Source: JAVVHH01 sp963835135
Lineage (GTDB): Bacteria; Pseudomonadota; Alphaproteobacteria; Acetobacterales; Acetobacteraceae
Length of the DNA stretch: 64,000 bases
Assembly (NCBI GenBank): GCA_963835135.1
Contig: CAWIEF010000005.1
Coordinates: 930,001-994,000, forward strand
Direction: 5' to 3'
A program made the position numbers and the translations under genes. Each line of letters starts with the position of its first letter. The stretch's first letter is position 1. The notes beneath the pieces were generated by a model. The model did no database searches. It was not told the DNA's origin and worked only from the letters and a program-made list of their open reading frames with translations. Below are positions 52,886-61,817 of the stretch, in pieces.

Positions 52886-53536
52886 ATGGCCGCGGTGATC
52901 ACGGTGGCGCAGCAGAAGGGCGGATCGGGCAAGACCATGCTGGCGGCCAATCTGGCGGCGTGGCTCGCCCCCGGCAAGACGACCGCCCTGCTCGACATCG
53001 ATCCGCAGCGCAGCCTCATGCAATGGCACCGCATCCGCAGCCAGCAGAGCCCCGCGCCCGCTCCGATCGCCCTCTCCGAGGTGTCCGGCTGGCGGCTCGC
53101 GGGCGAGCTCGAACGGCTCCGGCGCGAGCATGACTTCGTCTTCATCGACACTCCGCCGGTGATCGACAGCGATGCGCGGCGGGCCATCCGCGGCGCCGAC
53201 CTCGTCGTGATCCCGATGCAGCCCAGCGCGCCCGACCTCTGGGCCGCGGAGGGCACGCTCAAGATCGCGCATGACGAGAAGCGCCCTGTTTGCATCGTGC
53301 TCAACCGGGTTGCGCCGGCGGGGCGGCAGCGGGCGGCGATGGAGGCGGAGTTGCAGGGCCGTGGACTGGTCGTGCTCCCGGCGGCGCTGGGCAACAGGGC
53401 TGCGTTCAGCCAGTCTTTCGCCATGGGGCTTGGCGTGACGGAAGCGGCGCCGCGGACGCAAGCGGCCGCAGAGCTGCGGGCCCTGGCGGCTCTGCTGCTG
53501 GCGGTGGTCGATGCGCGTTCTCCCGCCACCACGTGA
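52886..53536 (+). CDS. Small ParA/MinD-family ATPase
   Basis: Deviant-Walker ATPase of 216 residues without an N-terminal DNA-binding domain. Walker A is QQKGGSGKT near residue 10, DIDPQRSLMQWH near residue 36, and FIDTPPVIDSDARR near residue 81. GGAG at 52875-52878 supports ATG 52886. No ParB gene follows, so it is an orphan, and the cargo is unknown. Divergent from nnr by 28 bases; its last 131 bases overlap the convergent EamA gene. Confidence 0.85.
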   Translation: MAAVITVAQQKGGSGKTMLAANLAAWLAPGKTTALLDIDPQRSLMQWHRIRSQQSPAPAPIALSEVSGWRLAGELERLRREHDFVFIDTPPVIDSDARRAIRGADLVVIPMQPSAPDLWAAEGTLKIAHDEKRPVCIVLNRVAPAGRQRAAMEAELQGRGLVVLPAALGNRAAFSQSFAMGLGVTEAAPRTQAAAELRALAALLLAVVDARSPATT

Positions 53537-54395
53537 GCAGCCCGGCCCCGATCAGGAATAGCATGCCGGTCGCCTCCCACGGGCCGGGCACCTCGCCCCA
53601 GATCAGCCAGCCCAGCAGCACCGTGTAGATGATCGCGCCGTATTCGAATGGGGCCAGCATGGTCGCTTCGCCGCTGCGATAGCCCTCCGTCATCAGCAAC
53701 TGCGCCGCGCCGGAAATGACCCCCACCCCGATCAGCGCCAGCCATACTATCGGCGACGGCGTGACCCAGACCGGAACGCTGCCGACGGCAGAGACCAGCG
53801 AGGTTGCGATCGCGAACCACAGCACGATCGTCAGATTTCGCTCGCCCGCCTGCCCCATACGGCGGATGCTGACCATTGCGGCGGCCCAGGCGACGACGCC
53901 GACGACGACGACCATCGCCGGCCCGAACTCGATCACCCCCTCCGTCCGCCACGGCCGCAGTACGACCAACACGCCGACCAGGCCGGCCACGACGGAGCCG
54001 GCGCGACCGGCACTCACCTTCTCGCCGAGCAGCGGCACCGACAGGATGCTGAGAAAGATTGGCATGGCGAAGCCGAGCGCCGTCACCATCGCCAGCGGGA
54101 GATGGGCATAGCCGTAGAAGGACCCGAACATCCCCGCAAACCCGGCGATCGTGCGGAGGACATGGCCGATCGGATGTCGCGTGTGCAGCGCGCGCAGGCC
54201 GCCGGCCCCGCGGATGAACGGAAGCATCGCCACCAGCGCGAACAGGCTGCGGAACAACATGATCTCGATCGTCGGCGTGGCGGGGGAGACGGCCTTGACC
54301 AGCGCCGCCGCGACCGCGAAGGAGGCCGACGACCCCAGCACACAAAGGATGGCCCGCCGCCGCAGCCCCCTTGCGCTGTCGTTATCCCTCGACAT
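53406..54395 (-). CDS. EamA/DMT-family transporter
   Basis: Product of 329 residues with ten membrane helices in two EamA repeats (about residues 15-145 and 160-295): LFRSLFALVAMLPF, YAHLPLAMVTALGFAMPIFLSILSVPLLGEKV, then LLMTEGYRSGEATMLAPFEYGAIIYTVLLGWLIWGEVP. Substrate unknown. The membrane part ends near WWREN; the last 35 or so residues (Pro/Ala/Arg-rich) are encoded antisense to the ParA-like gene. It begins 9 bases after the acetyltransferase gene and may belong to that operon. Confidence 0.86.
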   Translation of the reverse strand: MSRDNDSARGLRRRAILCVLGSSASFAVAAALVKAVSPATPTIEIMLFRSLFALVAMLPFIRGAGGLRALHTRHPIGHVLRTIAGFAGMFGSFYGYAHLPLAMVTALGFAMPIFLSILSVPLLGEKVSAGRAGSVVAGLVGVLVVLRPWRTEGVIEFGPAMVVVVGVVAWAAAMVSIRRMGQAGERNLTIVLWFAIATSLVSAVGSVPVWVTPSPIVWLALIGVGVISGAAQLLMTEGYRSGEATMLAPFEYGAIIYTVLLGWLIWGEVPGPWEATGMLFLIGAGLLTWWRENAHRPPPAAEPPGPAALRPLASAAPLPSRQAPWRKTG

Positions 54396-54404
54396 CGGCG
54401 CACG

Positions 54405-56894
54405 CTACAGGGAAAGCCGGGCCTCGACTACATCCGGCTCCGCCGGGTCGCGCTTGAGCCCGAAGCCCAGGCGGCGCACGAAGGCCAGCATGCGGGCGTT
54501 GTCGCTCAGGACTTGGCCAGTGATCGTCCGCACGCCCTTGCTGCGGCCCCACTCGATAATCCGCGCCATGAGGTGCCGCCCTAAGCCGGACCCCTTCATG
54601 GCCGGGTCGACGACGATGGCGAACTCGGCCTCGCCGCCGGGCTGCTGGACGAGGCGGGATACGCCGACGGTCGCCCCGTCGTGCACCGCCACGAAGGCGA
54701 TCTCGCGGTCGTAGTCGATCTGTGTCATGCGGGCGATCTGCTCGCGCGACAGTTGGCGCAACTGGGAGAAAAAGCGGTAGCGGATGTCCTCGGGGCTGAG
54801 GCGGCCGACCAGGGCGGCGTGGGCCTCGGCGTCCTCGGGCCGGATTGGACGAATGGTGAGCGTCCTGCCCTTGCCGGTCCAATGTTCTGCCCAATCGGAC
54901 GGGTAGGGTGCGATGGCCGGCTGGCCGAACGACCCCGCCGGCCGCAGGCGGATGAACGCTTCGGCGGCCGCGACCCCGGCCTCATCGACAAAGAGCGGGT
55001 CGATGGTGATGGCGTCGATGGCGGGGAAGTCGATGACGATCTGGCCGAGGCGGACGAGCGCGTCCGCGATCGCGTCGCGGTTGGCCGGGCCGTGTCCATC
55101 GCCGGCGGCAAGCAATGCGACGGCGGGCGAGCGCGCGATCATGGCGCCGGCCAGCGCGAAGTTGAGCGGCGGCAGGTCGCACACGATATCGCCCGCCCTG
55201 TCCCGCCCGCCGGGGCCGAAGCCGATCGCCGGGCCGAACAGCGCGTCGTCGGCAACGACGGCGCGCAGGCGCTGGGCGCGGCCGGCCTGGCGTTGGACGA
55301 GGAACGCCCCGCCCTGCCGCGCCGCCGCCGCTTCGACCGCGGCGCGGTCCTGCAGATCGAGTACGAGGGTGCCGCGCGCGTCCGGGTCGAGTCGTCGCTG
55401 CTTCACGGTCACTGGGAAGCCGAGCAGCCCGGCGGCATCGGCCGCAGCGGCCGCAGTGTCGACGGTGCGGTACGGCACCACAGGGATGCCGAAGGCAGAC
55501 AGGACGTCGAGTGCCTCGTCCTGGAACAGGGCCGTGCGCCCGGCCGCCCGCACGCGGGCGAACAGGTCGCGGACGACGGTCAGATCGGGCTCGAACTGAA
55601 GCACCCGGCTAGACGGCAGCTCGCGAGCGGCCTCTTTCGCGCGGCGCTGCAAAACGAGCTGGTGGAACGCACGCACCGCCTGCTCGGGCGAGGCGAACAC
55701 CGGCAATCCGGCCTCCGACAGCCGGCGCCGGTGCGCCGCGCCGGTCGTCTCACCGAGCACGCACGCCACCAGCGGCAGGCGGACGCCTGGCTGGCAGGCG
55801 GCGAGCGCCGCGATACCGGCAGCGTCGGAGGGGCCAGTCGGCGCTAGGACGACCGCGATGCCGCCCACTTCGGGCAAGGCGGACAGCATCGCGACAGCCT
55901 CGGCCGCGCGCGTCGGCTGCTCGTCGCCGGTCCAGACCAGGCCGCGGTCGGGCGGCTGGGGCGGGAGATGGAGGTGAAGCAGGGCGGCGGCGGCCGGGTC
56001 GGGCTCGGCCAGGGTGAGGCCGAGGCGGACGGCGTGATCGGCGGCGAGTTGCCCCGGGCCGATTGCGTTGGTGACGATCATCAGCCGCTCGTTGCGGGGT
56101 GGCCGGGCATGGGTGAGGATTTCGGCCGCAGCCAGGAGTTCGGCCATCGTCGTCACATGCAGCACGCCGGCGCGGCGCAGCGCAGCCTCGAGCACCTTGC
56201 CGCCGCGACCGGTCGGATCCTGCTGCCGCGCCCCGGCGTGCAGGGCGACCACCGGCCGCAGCCGGGCCGCGGCACGGGCGGCCGACAGGAAGGCTCGCGG
56301 GTCCGGCACGGTGCGGATGTCGAGCAGGATGGCGTCAACGCCGGGCTCGCGCGCGAGCACGTCGAGGATGGCGGCGGCGTCGAGCCCCTGTTCGAGTCCG
56401 AGCCCGACGACGTGGCTGAAGCCGACCCCGTTCGGTTCGGCCCAGTCCAGTATGCTCCGGCAGAGCGAGGCCGACGAGGAGACGAGGGCGAGCGAGCCGC
56501 GGGCGGCAGGGACGTGGCCGAGCGAGACGTTCAGCCCGGAGGCCGGGACGATGACGCCGAACGCGCCGGGGCCGAGGAACGGCGGCGCATCGGGGCCGGG
56601 TTCGCCCGGTGCGATGGCGACCGCCGCGCCAGCCTTGCCGCGGGCGGCTGCGGCGAGGGCGGGCGCAAGCGCGCCGCCGCTGATGACGACCAGGTCTGGC
56701 GGCAGGGGCAGCGACCCGAGCGCGGCTGGATCGTCGAGGCGGTCGACGCGCCCCGGGAAGCCAGCCTCCAGCAGATTGTCGAGCACCTGCCGGCCGGCTG
56801 GATCATCGCCACCCAGGAGCGCGATGCTGCGGGGATGGAAGAGGTGTTCCGGGCGGAATTTGCCAAAGACGCGCAGCATGTTGCGCCGCAGCAT
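54405..56894 (-). CDS. Pat/YfiQ-type protein acetyltransferase with acyl-CoA-synthetase-like domain
   Basis: Product of 829 residues. The N-terminal NDP-forming acyl-CoA synthetase-like region covers about residues 10-690: HPRSIALLGG, SSASLCRSILDWA, then an ATP-grasp part with FGIPVVPYRTVD and GFPVTVKQRRLDP. The C-terminal GNAT domain (from about residue 690) has RPIRPEDAEAHAALV, the acetyl-CoA loop GSGLGRHLM and AEFAIVVDP. Such enzymes acetylate lysines of acyl-CoA synthetases. It lacks the usual catalytic His of true synthetases in the expected CoA-ligase loop, as far as I can see. It sits at the end of the liv operon. Confidence 0.85.
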   Translation of the reverse strand: MLRRNMLRVFGKFRPEHLFHPRSIALLGGDDPAGRQVLDNLLEAGFPGRVDRLDDPAALGSLPLPPDLVVISGGALAPALAAAARGKAGAAVAIAPGEPGPDAPPFLGPGAFGVIVPASGLNVSLGHVPAARGSLALVSSSASLCRSILDWAEPNGVGFSHVVGLGLEQGLDAAAILDVLAREPGVDAILLDIRTVPDPRAFLSAARAAARLRPVVALHAGARQQDPTGRGGKVLEAALRRAGVLHVTTMAELLAAAEILTHARPPRNERLMIVTNAIGPGQLAADHAVRLGLTLAEPDPAAAALLHLHLPPQPPDRGLVWTGDEQPTRAAEAVAMLSALPEVGGIAVVLAPTGPSDAAGIAALAACQPGVRLPLVACVLGETTGAAHRRRLSEAGLPVFASPEQAVRAFHQLVLQRRAKEAARELPSSRVLQFEPDLTVVRDLFARVRAAGRTALFQDEALDVLSAFGIPVVPYRTVDTAAAAADAAGLLGFPVTVKQRRLDPDARGTLVLDLQDRAAVEAAAARQGGAFLVQRQAGRAQRLRAVVADDALFGPAIGFGPGGRDRAGDIVCDLPPLNFALAGAMIARSPAVALLAAGDGHGPANRDAIADALVRLGQIVIDFPAIDAITIDPLFVDEAGVAAAEAFIRLRPAGSFGQPAIAPYPSDWAEHWTGKGRTLTIRPIRPEDAEAHAALVGRLSPEDIRYRFFSQLRQLSREQIARMTQIDYDREIAFVAVHDGATVGVSRLVQQPGGEAEFAIVVDPAMKGSGLGRHLMARIIEWGRSKGVRTITGQVLSDNARMLAFVRRLGFGLKRDPAEPDVVEARLSL

Positions 56895-56899
56895 ATCAC

Positions 56900-56922
56900 C
56901 CCTCTCTCCCGAGGGGAGAGGG
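56900..56922. repeat. Short hairpin related to the murB palindrome
   Basis: CCCTCTC at 56900-56906 pairs with GAGAGGG at 56916-56922, and the inner TCC/GGG adds wobble pairs around a 3-base loop. It fills the gap between livM and the acetyltransferase gene. The core CCCTCTCCC-type composition is like the outer arm in murB, so it may be a minimal member of the same repeat family. Confidence 0.45.
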
Positions 56923-56924
56923 CT

Positions 56925-57914
56925 CTACAGCGACGTTTTGAACAGGCCGCCGATCTCGCCGATAATACCGCGGCGGAAGGCGAGCACGCAGACGACGAAG
57001 ATGGCGCCCTGCGTCACCGTCACCCAGGCACCGAACTGGGCCAGGTAATTCTCGAGCCCCACGATCACCGCCGCACCCGCGACGGGGCCAAAGATGGTGC
57101 CGAGGCCGCCGAGCAGGGTCATGAGCACGACCTCGCCCGACATCGAGTAGTTCACGTCGGTCAGCGTCGCGATGCCGAACACGAGTGACTTCGTGCCCCC
57201 GGCGATGCCGGCGATGAAGCAGCTCAGCACGAACGCGATCAGCTTGTAGTCGTCGGTGCGGTAGCCGAGCGACGTCGCCCGCGGCTCGTTCTCGCGGATC
57301 GCCTTGAGCACCTGGCCGAACGGCGAGTGGACCGTACGGTGGATGATCAGGAAGCAGATCACGAAGACGGCGGCCACGAGCCAGTACATCGTCATGTCCG
57401 GGCGCAACGAGATCAGACCAAACAAAGTGCCGCGCGGCACCTGCTGGATGCCATCCTCGCCGCCGGTGAACGGCGCCTGCAAGCAGAAGAAATAGACCAT
57501 TTGCGCCAGCGCGAGCGTGATCATGGCGAAATAGATGCCCTGGCGGCGGATCGCCAGCCAACCGAACACCACGCCCAGCCCGGCCCCGGTGACGCCGCCC
57601 ATGAGGATCGCCAGCTCCGGCGACAGGCCCCAGTTCTTCGCCGTCCATGCGGTCACGTAGCTGCCCATGCCGAAGAAGGCGGCGTGGCCGAAGCTCATCA
57701 GCCCGACATAGCCGATCAGCAGGTTAAACGCGCAGGCGAACAGCGCGAAGCAGAGGACCTTCATCATGAAGACCGGGTAGATGCCGACATACGGCAGCAC
57801 GACGATCAACCCGAGCAGGACCAGGAACGCCACCGACTGCGCCCCGCCGAACCCGAACAGGTCGAAGCCGCGGGCCCTGGGGGCGGCAACGCGGGGATGG
57901 GTCGTGGCGCTCAT
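56925..57914 (-). CDS. livM: LivM, branched-chain amino acid ABC permease
   Basis: Inner-membrane permease of 329 residues with about nine helices. LLIGYVGLMSFGHAAFFGMGSYV, the cytoplasmic coupling loop VLKAIRENEPRATSLGYRTDDYKL and MTLLGGLGTIFGPVAGA are LivM hallmarks. It starts 1 base after the livH stop. Substrate within the branched-chain/amide group is not determined. Confidence 0.92.
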   Translation of the reverse strand: MSATTHPRVAAPRARGFDLFGFGGAQSVAFLVLLGLIVVLPYVGIYPVFMMKVLCFALFACAFNLLIGYVGLMSFGHAAFFGMGSYVTAWTAKNWGLSPELAILMGGVTGAGLGVVFGWLAIRRQGIYFAMITLALAQMVYFFCLQAPFTGGEDGIQQVPRGTLFGLISLRPDMTMYWLVAAVFVICFLIIHRTVHSPFGQVLKAIRENEPRATSLGYRTDDYKLIAFVLSCFIAGIAGGTKSLVFGIATLTDVNYSMSGEVVLMTLLGGLGTIFGPVAGAAVIVGLENYLAQFGAWVTVTQGAIFVVCVLAFRRGIIGEIGGLFKTSL

Positions 57915-57915
57915 C

Positions 57916-58968
57916 TCAGCTCCCTTTTCCGAACAGGCCGGCCGGACGCATTAGTAGCACGATCACCATGATCACGAAGATCACCGTCGCGGATGCCTGC
58001 GGATAGTAGACCTTCGTCAGCCCCTCGACGACGCCGAGGGCGAAGCCGGTGACGATGCTGCCGATGATGCTGCCCATGCCGCCGATGACGACGACGGCGA
58101 ACACGGTGATGATGAAGTTGGAGCCCATGTTGGGGTTGACCGAGTAGATCGGCGCCGCCAGCACGCCGGCGAAGGCGGCCAGCGCGAGGCCGCCGGCATA
58201 GGTCAGGCTGATCATGCGCGGCACGTTGACGCCGAAGGCCTGCACGAGGCCCGGGTTCTCGGTGGCGGCCCGGAGCTTGGCGCCGAGCGACGTCTTCTCG
58301 ATGATAAGCCAGGTCGCCAGGCACACGACACCAGCCGCCAGCACTACCCAGCCCCGGTAGTAGGGCATGAACATGAAGCCGAGGTCGACCCCGCCCTGCA
58401 GCGCCGCCGGGATCCGGTATGGCATGCCGGAGCTGCCGAACGCGTTGCGGAACAGGCCTTCGAGGACGAGCGCGAGACCGAACGTCAGCAACAGGCCGTA
58501 GAGGTGGTCGAGCTTGTAGAGGCGGCTGATGATGGTCTTTTCGAGCACCAGGCCGAACAGCCCGACGATGATGGGCACCACGACCAGCGACGGCCAGTAG
58601 CCGATCGTCACCCAGTCGGGCACGGACAGGCCGGGTGAGATCATCTGCAGCCAGATGTTGGGCGCCAGCATCATCCAGGCCACGAAGGCGCCGACCATGA
58701 ACAGCGCACCATGGGCGAAGTTGATGATGTTGAGCATGCCGAAGATGATCGCCAGGCCGAGCGAGAGCAGGGCGTAGAACGCGCCGTTGATGAGCCCAAG
58801 CAGCAATTGGCCCATCAGCAGCTTGGGCGGCTTGTACAGCCACGCCCACACCGCGGCGGGGCCGATCGTAAGATAGATGACGAGGGCGGCGATCACCGCG
58901 GCCCCGGCCCACAGTGCCCAACCCGGCACGCGGGTCCGGGGCCGTCTGGCGATGATCGCGCCCGACAT
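57916..58968 (-). CDS. livH: LivH, branched-chain amino acid ABC permease
   Basis: Inner-membrane permease of 350 residues. After an N-terminal helix of its own (about residues 14-34) come the LivH signatures GLINGAFYALLSLGLAIIFGMLNIINFAHGALFMVGAF and the coupling loop LRAATENPGLVQAFGVNV, then VIGGMGSIIGSIVTGFALGVVEGL (each split here by description). The open frame extends upstream to 59925, but that is a shadow of the binding-protein gene; ATG 58968 is the start. Confidence 0.92.
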   Translation of the reverse strand: MSGAIIARRPRTRVPGWALWAGAAVIAALVIYLTIGPAAVWAWLYKPPKLLMGQLLLGLINGAFYALLSLGLAIIFGMLNIINFAHGALFMVGAFVAWMMLAPNIWLQMISPGLSVPDWVTIGYWPSLVVVPIIVGLFGLVLEKTIISRLYKLDHLYGLLLTFGLALVLEGLFRNAFGSSGMPYRIPAALQGGVDLGFMFMPYYRGWVVLAAGVVCLATWLIIEKTSLGAKLRAATENPGLVQAFGVNVPRMISLTYAGGLALAAFAGVLAAPIYSVNPNMGSNFIITVFAVVVIGGMGSIIGSIVTGFALGVVEGLTKVYYPQASATVIFVIMVIVLLMRPAGLFGKGS

Positions 58969-58970
58969 GG

Positions 58971-60197
58971 TCAGCTCTTGACCAACGTGCAGCCGCCATC
59001 GGCCATCGGCTTGCCGGCCTTGTCGCCCGGGGTCTCCTGGACGAGCTTGTAGTAGTCCCAAGCCCCCTTGCTCTCCTTCGGCGACTTGACCTGGAACAAG
59101 TAGGCCGGCACTTCGGCCCAGCCGTCGGCGCGGATCTTGGTCGTGCCGTAGGCTTCGTCCTCCGCCGGGGTCTTCTTCATCCAGTCGACCACCGCCTGGC
59201 CATCGCCTTTCTGGGCAACGCCCAAAGCCTTCACGGCTTTGAGGAAATGCAGCGTGCCCGCGTAGCTGCCGGCCTGGTCCATGTTCGGGACCACGCTGGA
59301 ATCGATCGCCTGGAACTTCTTGGTGAACGAGCGGGTGCGCTCGTTCAGGTCCCAGTAAAAGCTCTCGGTCAGGAACAGGCCCTGCGCCGCCTCGAGTCCG
59401 AGACCCTGGACGTCGTTGATGTACATCAACAGGGCGGCGACCTTCATCTTCTGCGTCAGCCCAAACTCGGCCGCTTGCTTGATGCAGTTGGTCGTGTCGG
59501 CGCCGGCGTTGGCCAGCCCGAGCACGTCGGCGCCGCTGGATTGCGCCGAGATGAGGAAGGACGAGAAGTCGGTCGTTCCGGGGAACGGATACGCCGACGC
59601 CCCGAGGACCTTGCCGCCCTCCTTGTTGACGAAGCTGGTCGCATCGCGCTGGAGCTGCTGGCCGAACACGTAGTCGGCGGTCACGAAATACCAGCTCTTG
59701 CCGCCCGAGCGGACGAGCGCACCACCGGTGGACTGCGCGAGCAGGTAGACGTCGTAGGCCCAGTGGATCGTGACGGGGGTGCATTGCGGGCCCGTCAGGT
59801 CCGTCGTCCCGGCGCCGTTGTTGATGTAGGCCTTGTTCTTTTCCTTGCAGACATTGTTGACCGCCAGCGCCACCGAGCTGGTGTTGACGTCGAGGATCAT
59901 GTCCACGCCGTTCTGGTCGATCCACTGGCGCGCGATGCCGGCGCCGATGTCCGGCTTGTTCTGGTGGTCGGCGGTGATGACCTCCGCCGCCATGCCCATC
60001 TCCTTGATCGCCAGCTTGGCGGCGTTGACGGAATGGGCGCCGGCGATGTCGCGATATGGACCGGACTGGTCGTTCAGCACGCCGATCTTGATGGTTTGGG
60101 CTTGGGCGCGGCTGCGGCGGGGCAGCACGGCGGTGGACGTGGCGGCGAGGGCGGTGCCCATTGCACCTTGTAGCAGCGCGCGGCGGTCGATGGTCAT
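58971..60197 (-). CDS. Periplasmic branched-chain amino acid-type binding protein
   Basis: Product of 408 residues. The leader TIDRRALLQGAMGTALAATS has a twin-arginine-like start (DRRALLQ) with cleavage near SRAQAQ; the mature part begins IKIGVLNDQSGPYRDIAG as in Peripla_BP_6 proteins. The conserved pattern VTADYVFGQQLQRDA is the lobe hinge. It delivers substrate to LivHM. Its place between livF and livH is not the commonest order. Confidence 0.9.
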   Translation of the reverse strand: MTIDRRALLQGAMGTALAATSTAVLPRRSRAQAQTIKIGVLNDQSGPYRDIAGAHSVNAAKLAIKEMGMAAEVITADHQNKPDIGAGIARQWIDQNGVDMILDVNTSSVALAVNNVCKEKNKAYINNGAGTTDLTGPQCTPVTIHWAYDVYLLAQSTGGALVRSGGKSWYFVTADYVFGQQLQRDATSFVNKEGGKVLGASAYPFPGTTDFSSFLISAQSSGADVLGLANAGADTTNCIKQAAEFGLTQKMKVAALLMYINDVQGLGLEAAQGLFLTESFYWDLNERTRSFTKKFQAIDSSVVPNMDQAGSYAGTLHFLKAVKALGVAQKGDGQAVVDWMKKTPAEDEAYGTTKIRADGWAEVPAYLFQVKSPKESKGAWDYYKLVQETPGDKAGKPMADGGCTLVKS

Positions 60198-60224
60198 AGG
60201 ACGTTCTCCTCAGATATGGCGCAG

Positions 60225-60938
60225 CTAGACGCCGAGATAGCCGTGCAGCTTATCCATGTTTTGTTCGAGCTCGGCATTGGGGATCATGTCGACGATCCGG
60301 CCGTGATCCATCACGTAGTGCCGGTCGGCGACGGTTGCCGCAAAGCGGAAGTTTTGCTCGACGAGCAGCACGGTGAAGCCGCGCGCTTTGATGGCGCGGA
60401 TGGTGTGGCCGATCTGCTGGATGATGACCGGGGCGAGCCCCTCGGTCGGTTCATCGAGCAGCAGCAAGCGGGCGCCGGTGCGCAGGATGCGGCCGATCGC
60501 CAGCATCTGCTGCTCGCCGCCAGACAGCTTGGTCCCCTGGCTGTTGGCCCGCTCCTTGAGGTTCGGGAACAGGGTGTGGATCTCGTCCACCGTCATGCCG
60601 CCGGCCGCGATGACGGGCGGCAGCATGAGGTTCTCCGTCACGTTGAGGCTGGCGAAGATGCCGCGCTCCTCCGGACAGATCGCGATGCCCGCGCGCGCGA
60701 CGTTGTCGGGCGACATGCGCGCGGTCTCTGCGCCGCGGAACCGGATACTGCCCTGCCGCTTGGGCACCAGGCCCATGATGCTCTTCATGGTCGTGGTCTT
60801 GCCGGCGCCGTTGCGGCCCAGCAGGGTGACGACCTCGCCCTCGTGCACGTCGAAGTCGACCCCGTGCAGGATGTGGCTCTCGCCGTACCAGGCGTTCAGA
60901 CCTTGGATCTGCAACATGGGTTCAGGCATCAGGGGCAC
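60225..60938 (-). CDS. livF: LivF, branched-chain amino acid ABC ATPase
   Basis: ABC ATPase of 237 residues. Walker A GRNGAGKTT, signature LSGGEQQMLAIGRIL, Walker B LLLLDEPTEGLAP, and the H-loop region are all present. The C-terminal ELEQNMDKLHGYLGV matches the family. Its start overlaps the livG end by 17 bases. Confidence 0.94.
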   Translation of the reverse strand: MPLMPEPMLQIQGLNAWYGESHILHGVDFDVHEGEVVTLLGRNGAGKTTTMKSIMGLVPKRQGSIRFRGAETARMSPDNVARAGIAICPEERGIFASLNVTENLMLPPVIAAGGMTVDEIHTLFPNLKERANSQGTKLSGGEQQMLAIGRILRTGARLLLLDEPTEGLAPVIIQQIGHTIRAIKARGFTVLLVEQNFRFAATVADRHYVMDHGRIVDMIPNAELEQNMDKLHGYLGV

Positions 60939-61716
60939 CCAAATAGGCCGTCACGACGTCCGGGTTCTTGCTGACGCTGGCGTAGTCGCCCTCGGCCAGG
61001 ATCTGACCGCGGGCCAGAACGGTGATCTTGTCGCACAGCCCCTCGACCACGGACAGGTTGTGCTCGACCATCAGGATCGTGCGCCCGACCCGGATACGCT
61101 TGATCAGTGCGACCACCCGGTCCACGTCCTCATGCGTCATCCCCGCGGTCGGCTCGTCGAGCAACAGCATGACCGGCTCCAGCGCCAGCGTGGTGGCGAT
61201 CTCGAGCGCCCGCTTGCGGCCATAGGGTAGCATGACGGCCTTCTCGTTCTCGTAATCCTCGAGCCCGACATCGGCGAGCAGCTCGCGCGCCTTGTCGTCG
61301 AACGCGCTCAACAGGCTCTCGCTGCGCCAGAAATCGAAGCTCGCGCCGCGTTGGCGCTGCAAGGCCAGGCGCACGTTCTCGAGCGAGGTCAGATGCGGGA
61401 ACACGGCGGAGATCTGAAAGCTGCGCACCAATCCCAGCCGGGCGACCATCGCGGGCGCCATATCGGTGATGTCGCGACCCTGGAACGCGATCGCCCCCCG
61501 TGTCGGCTGCAGGAATTTGGTCAGGAGATTGAAGCAGGTCGTCTTGCCTGCCCCATTTGGACCGATCAGCGCATGGATCGTATGTTCCTCGACGCATAGC
61601 GCGACGTCTTTGACGGCAACGAAGCCGCGGAACTCGCGCGTCAGCCCCTCCGTCTGCAAGATTGCCGCGGCCAAACCGTTTCCCCGTGTATCCGATCCTT
61701 GTCCGCTGATTTGCAT
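60922..61716 (-). CDS. livG: LivG, branched-chain amino acid ABC ATPase
   Basis: ABC ATPase of 264 residues. Walker A GPNGAGKTT, the variant signature MLPYGRKRALEIATTLAL typical of LivG, and Walker B MLLLDEPTAGMT are present. ATG 61716 is preferred to 61785, whose lead has no resemblance to the family. First gene of the minus-strand operon livG-livF-binding protein-livH-livM-acetyltransferase(-EamA); its promoter should lie in 61717-61817. Confidence 0.93.
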   Translation of the reverse strand: MQISGQGSDTRGNGLAAAILQTEGLTREFRGFVAVKDVALCVEEHTIHALIGPNGAGKTTCFNLLTKFLQPTRGAIAFQGRDITDMAPAMVARLGLVRSFQISAVFPHLTSLENVRLALQRQRGASFDFWRSESLLSAFDDKARELLADVGLEDYENEKAVMLPYGRKRALEIATTLALEPVMLLLDEPTAGMTHEDVDRVVALIKRIRVGRTILMVEHNLSVVEGLCDKITVLARGQILAEGDYASVSKNPDVVTAYLGAPDA

Positions 61717-61817
61717 ATCGTCTCGGCACAAGCAAGAATGTTCCAGCCCATGAGGCGGCCTACTCCGTCCGAACGCGGCCGGCATGGGAGCGGGCGGCCA
61801 CTCTCGTAAGATGTGCT

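Noticed and set aside
52886..53536. ParA-ParB partition or plasmid backbone
   Set aside because: No ParB, parS-like repeats or replication gene are near; only an orphan ATPase is supported.
58969..59925. Fusion of a binding protein and LivH
   Set aside because: The N-terminal half is a shadow of the binding-protein gene in another frame. LivH starts at 58968.
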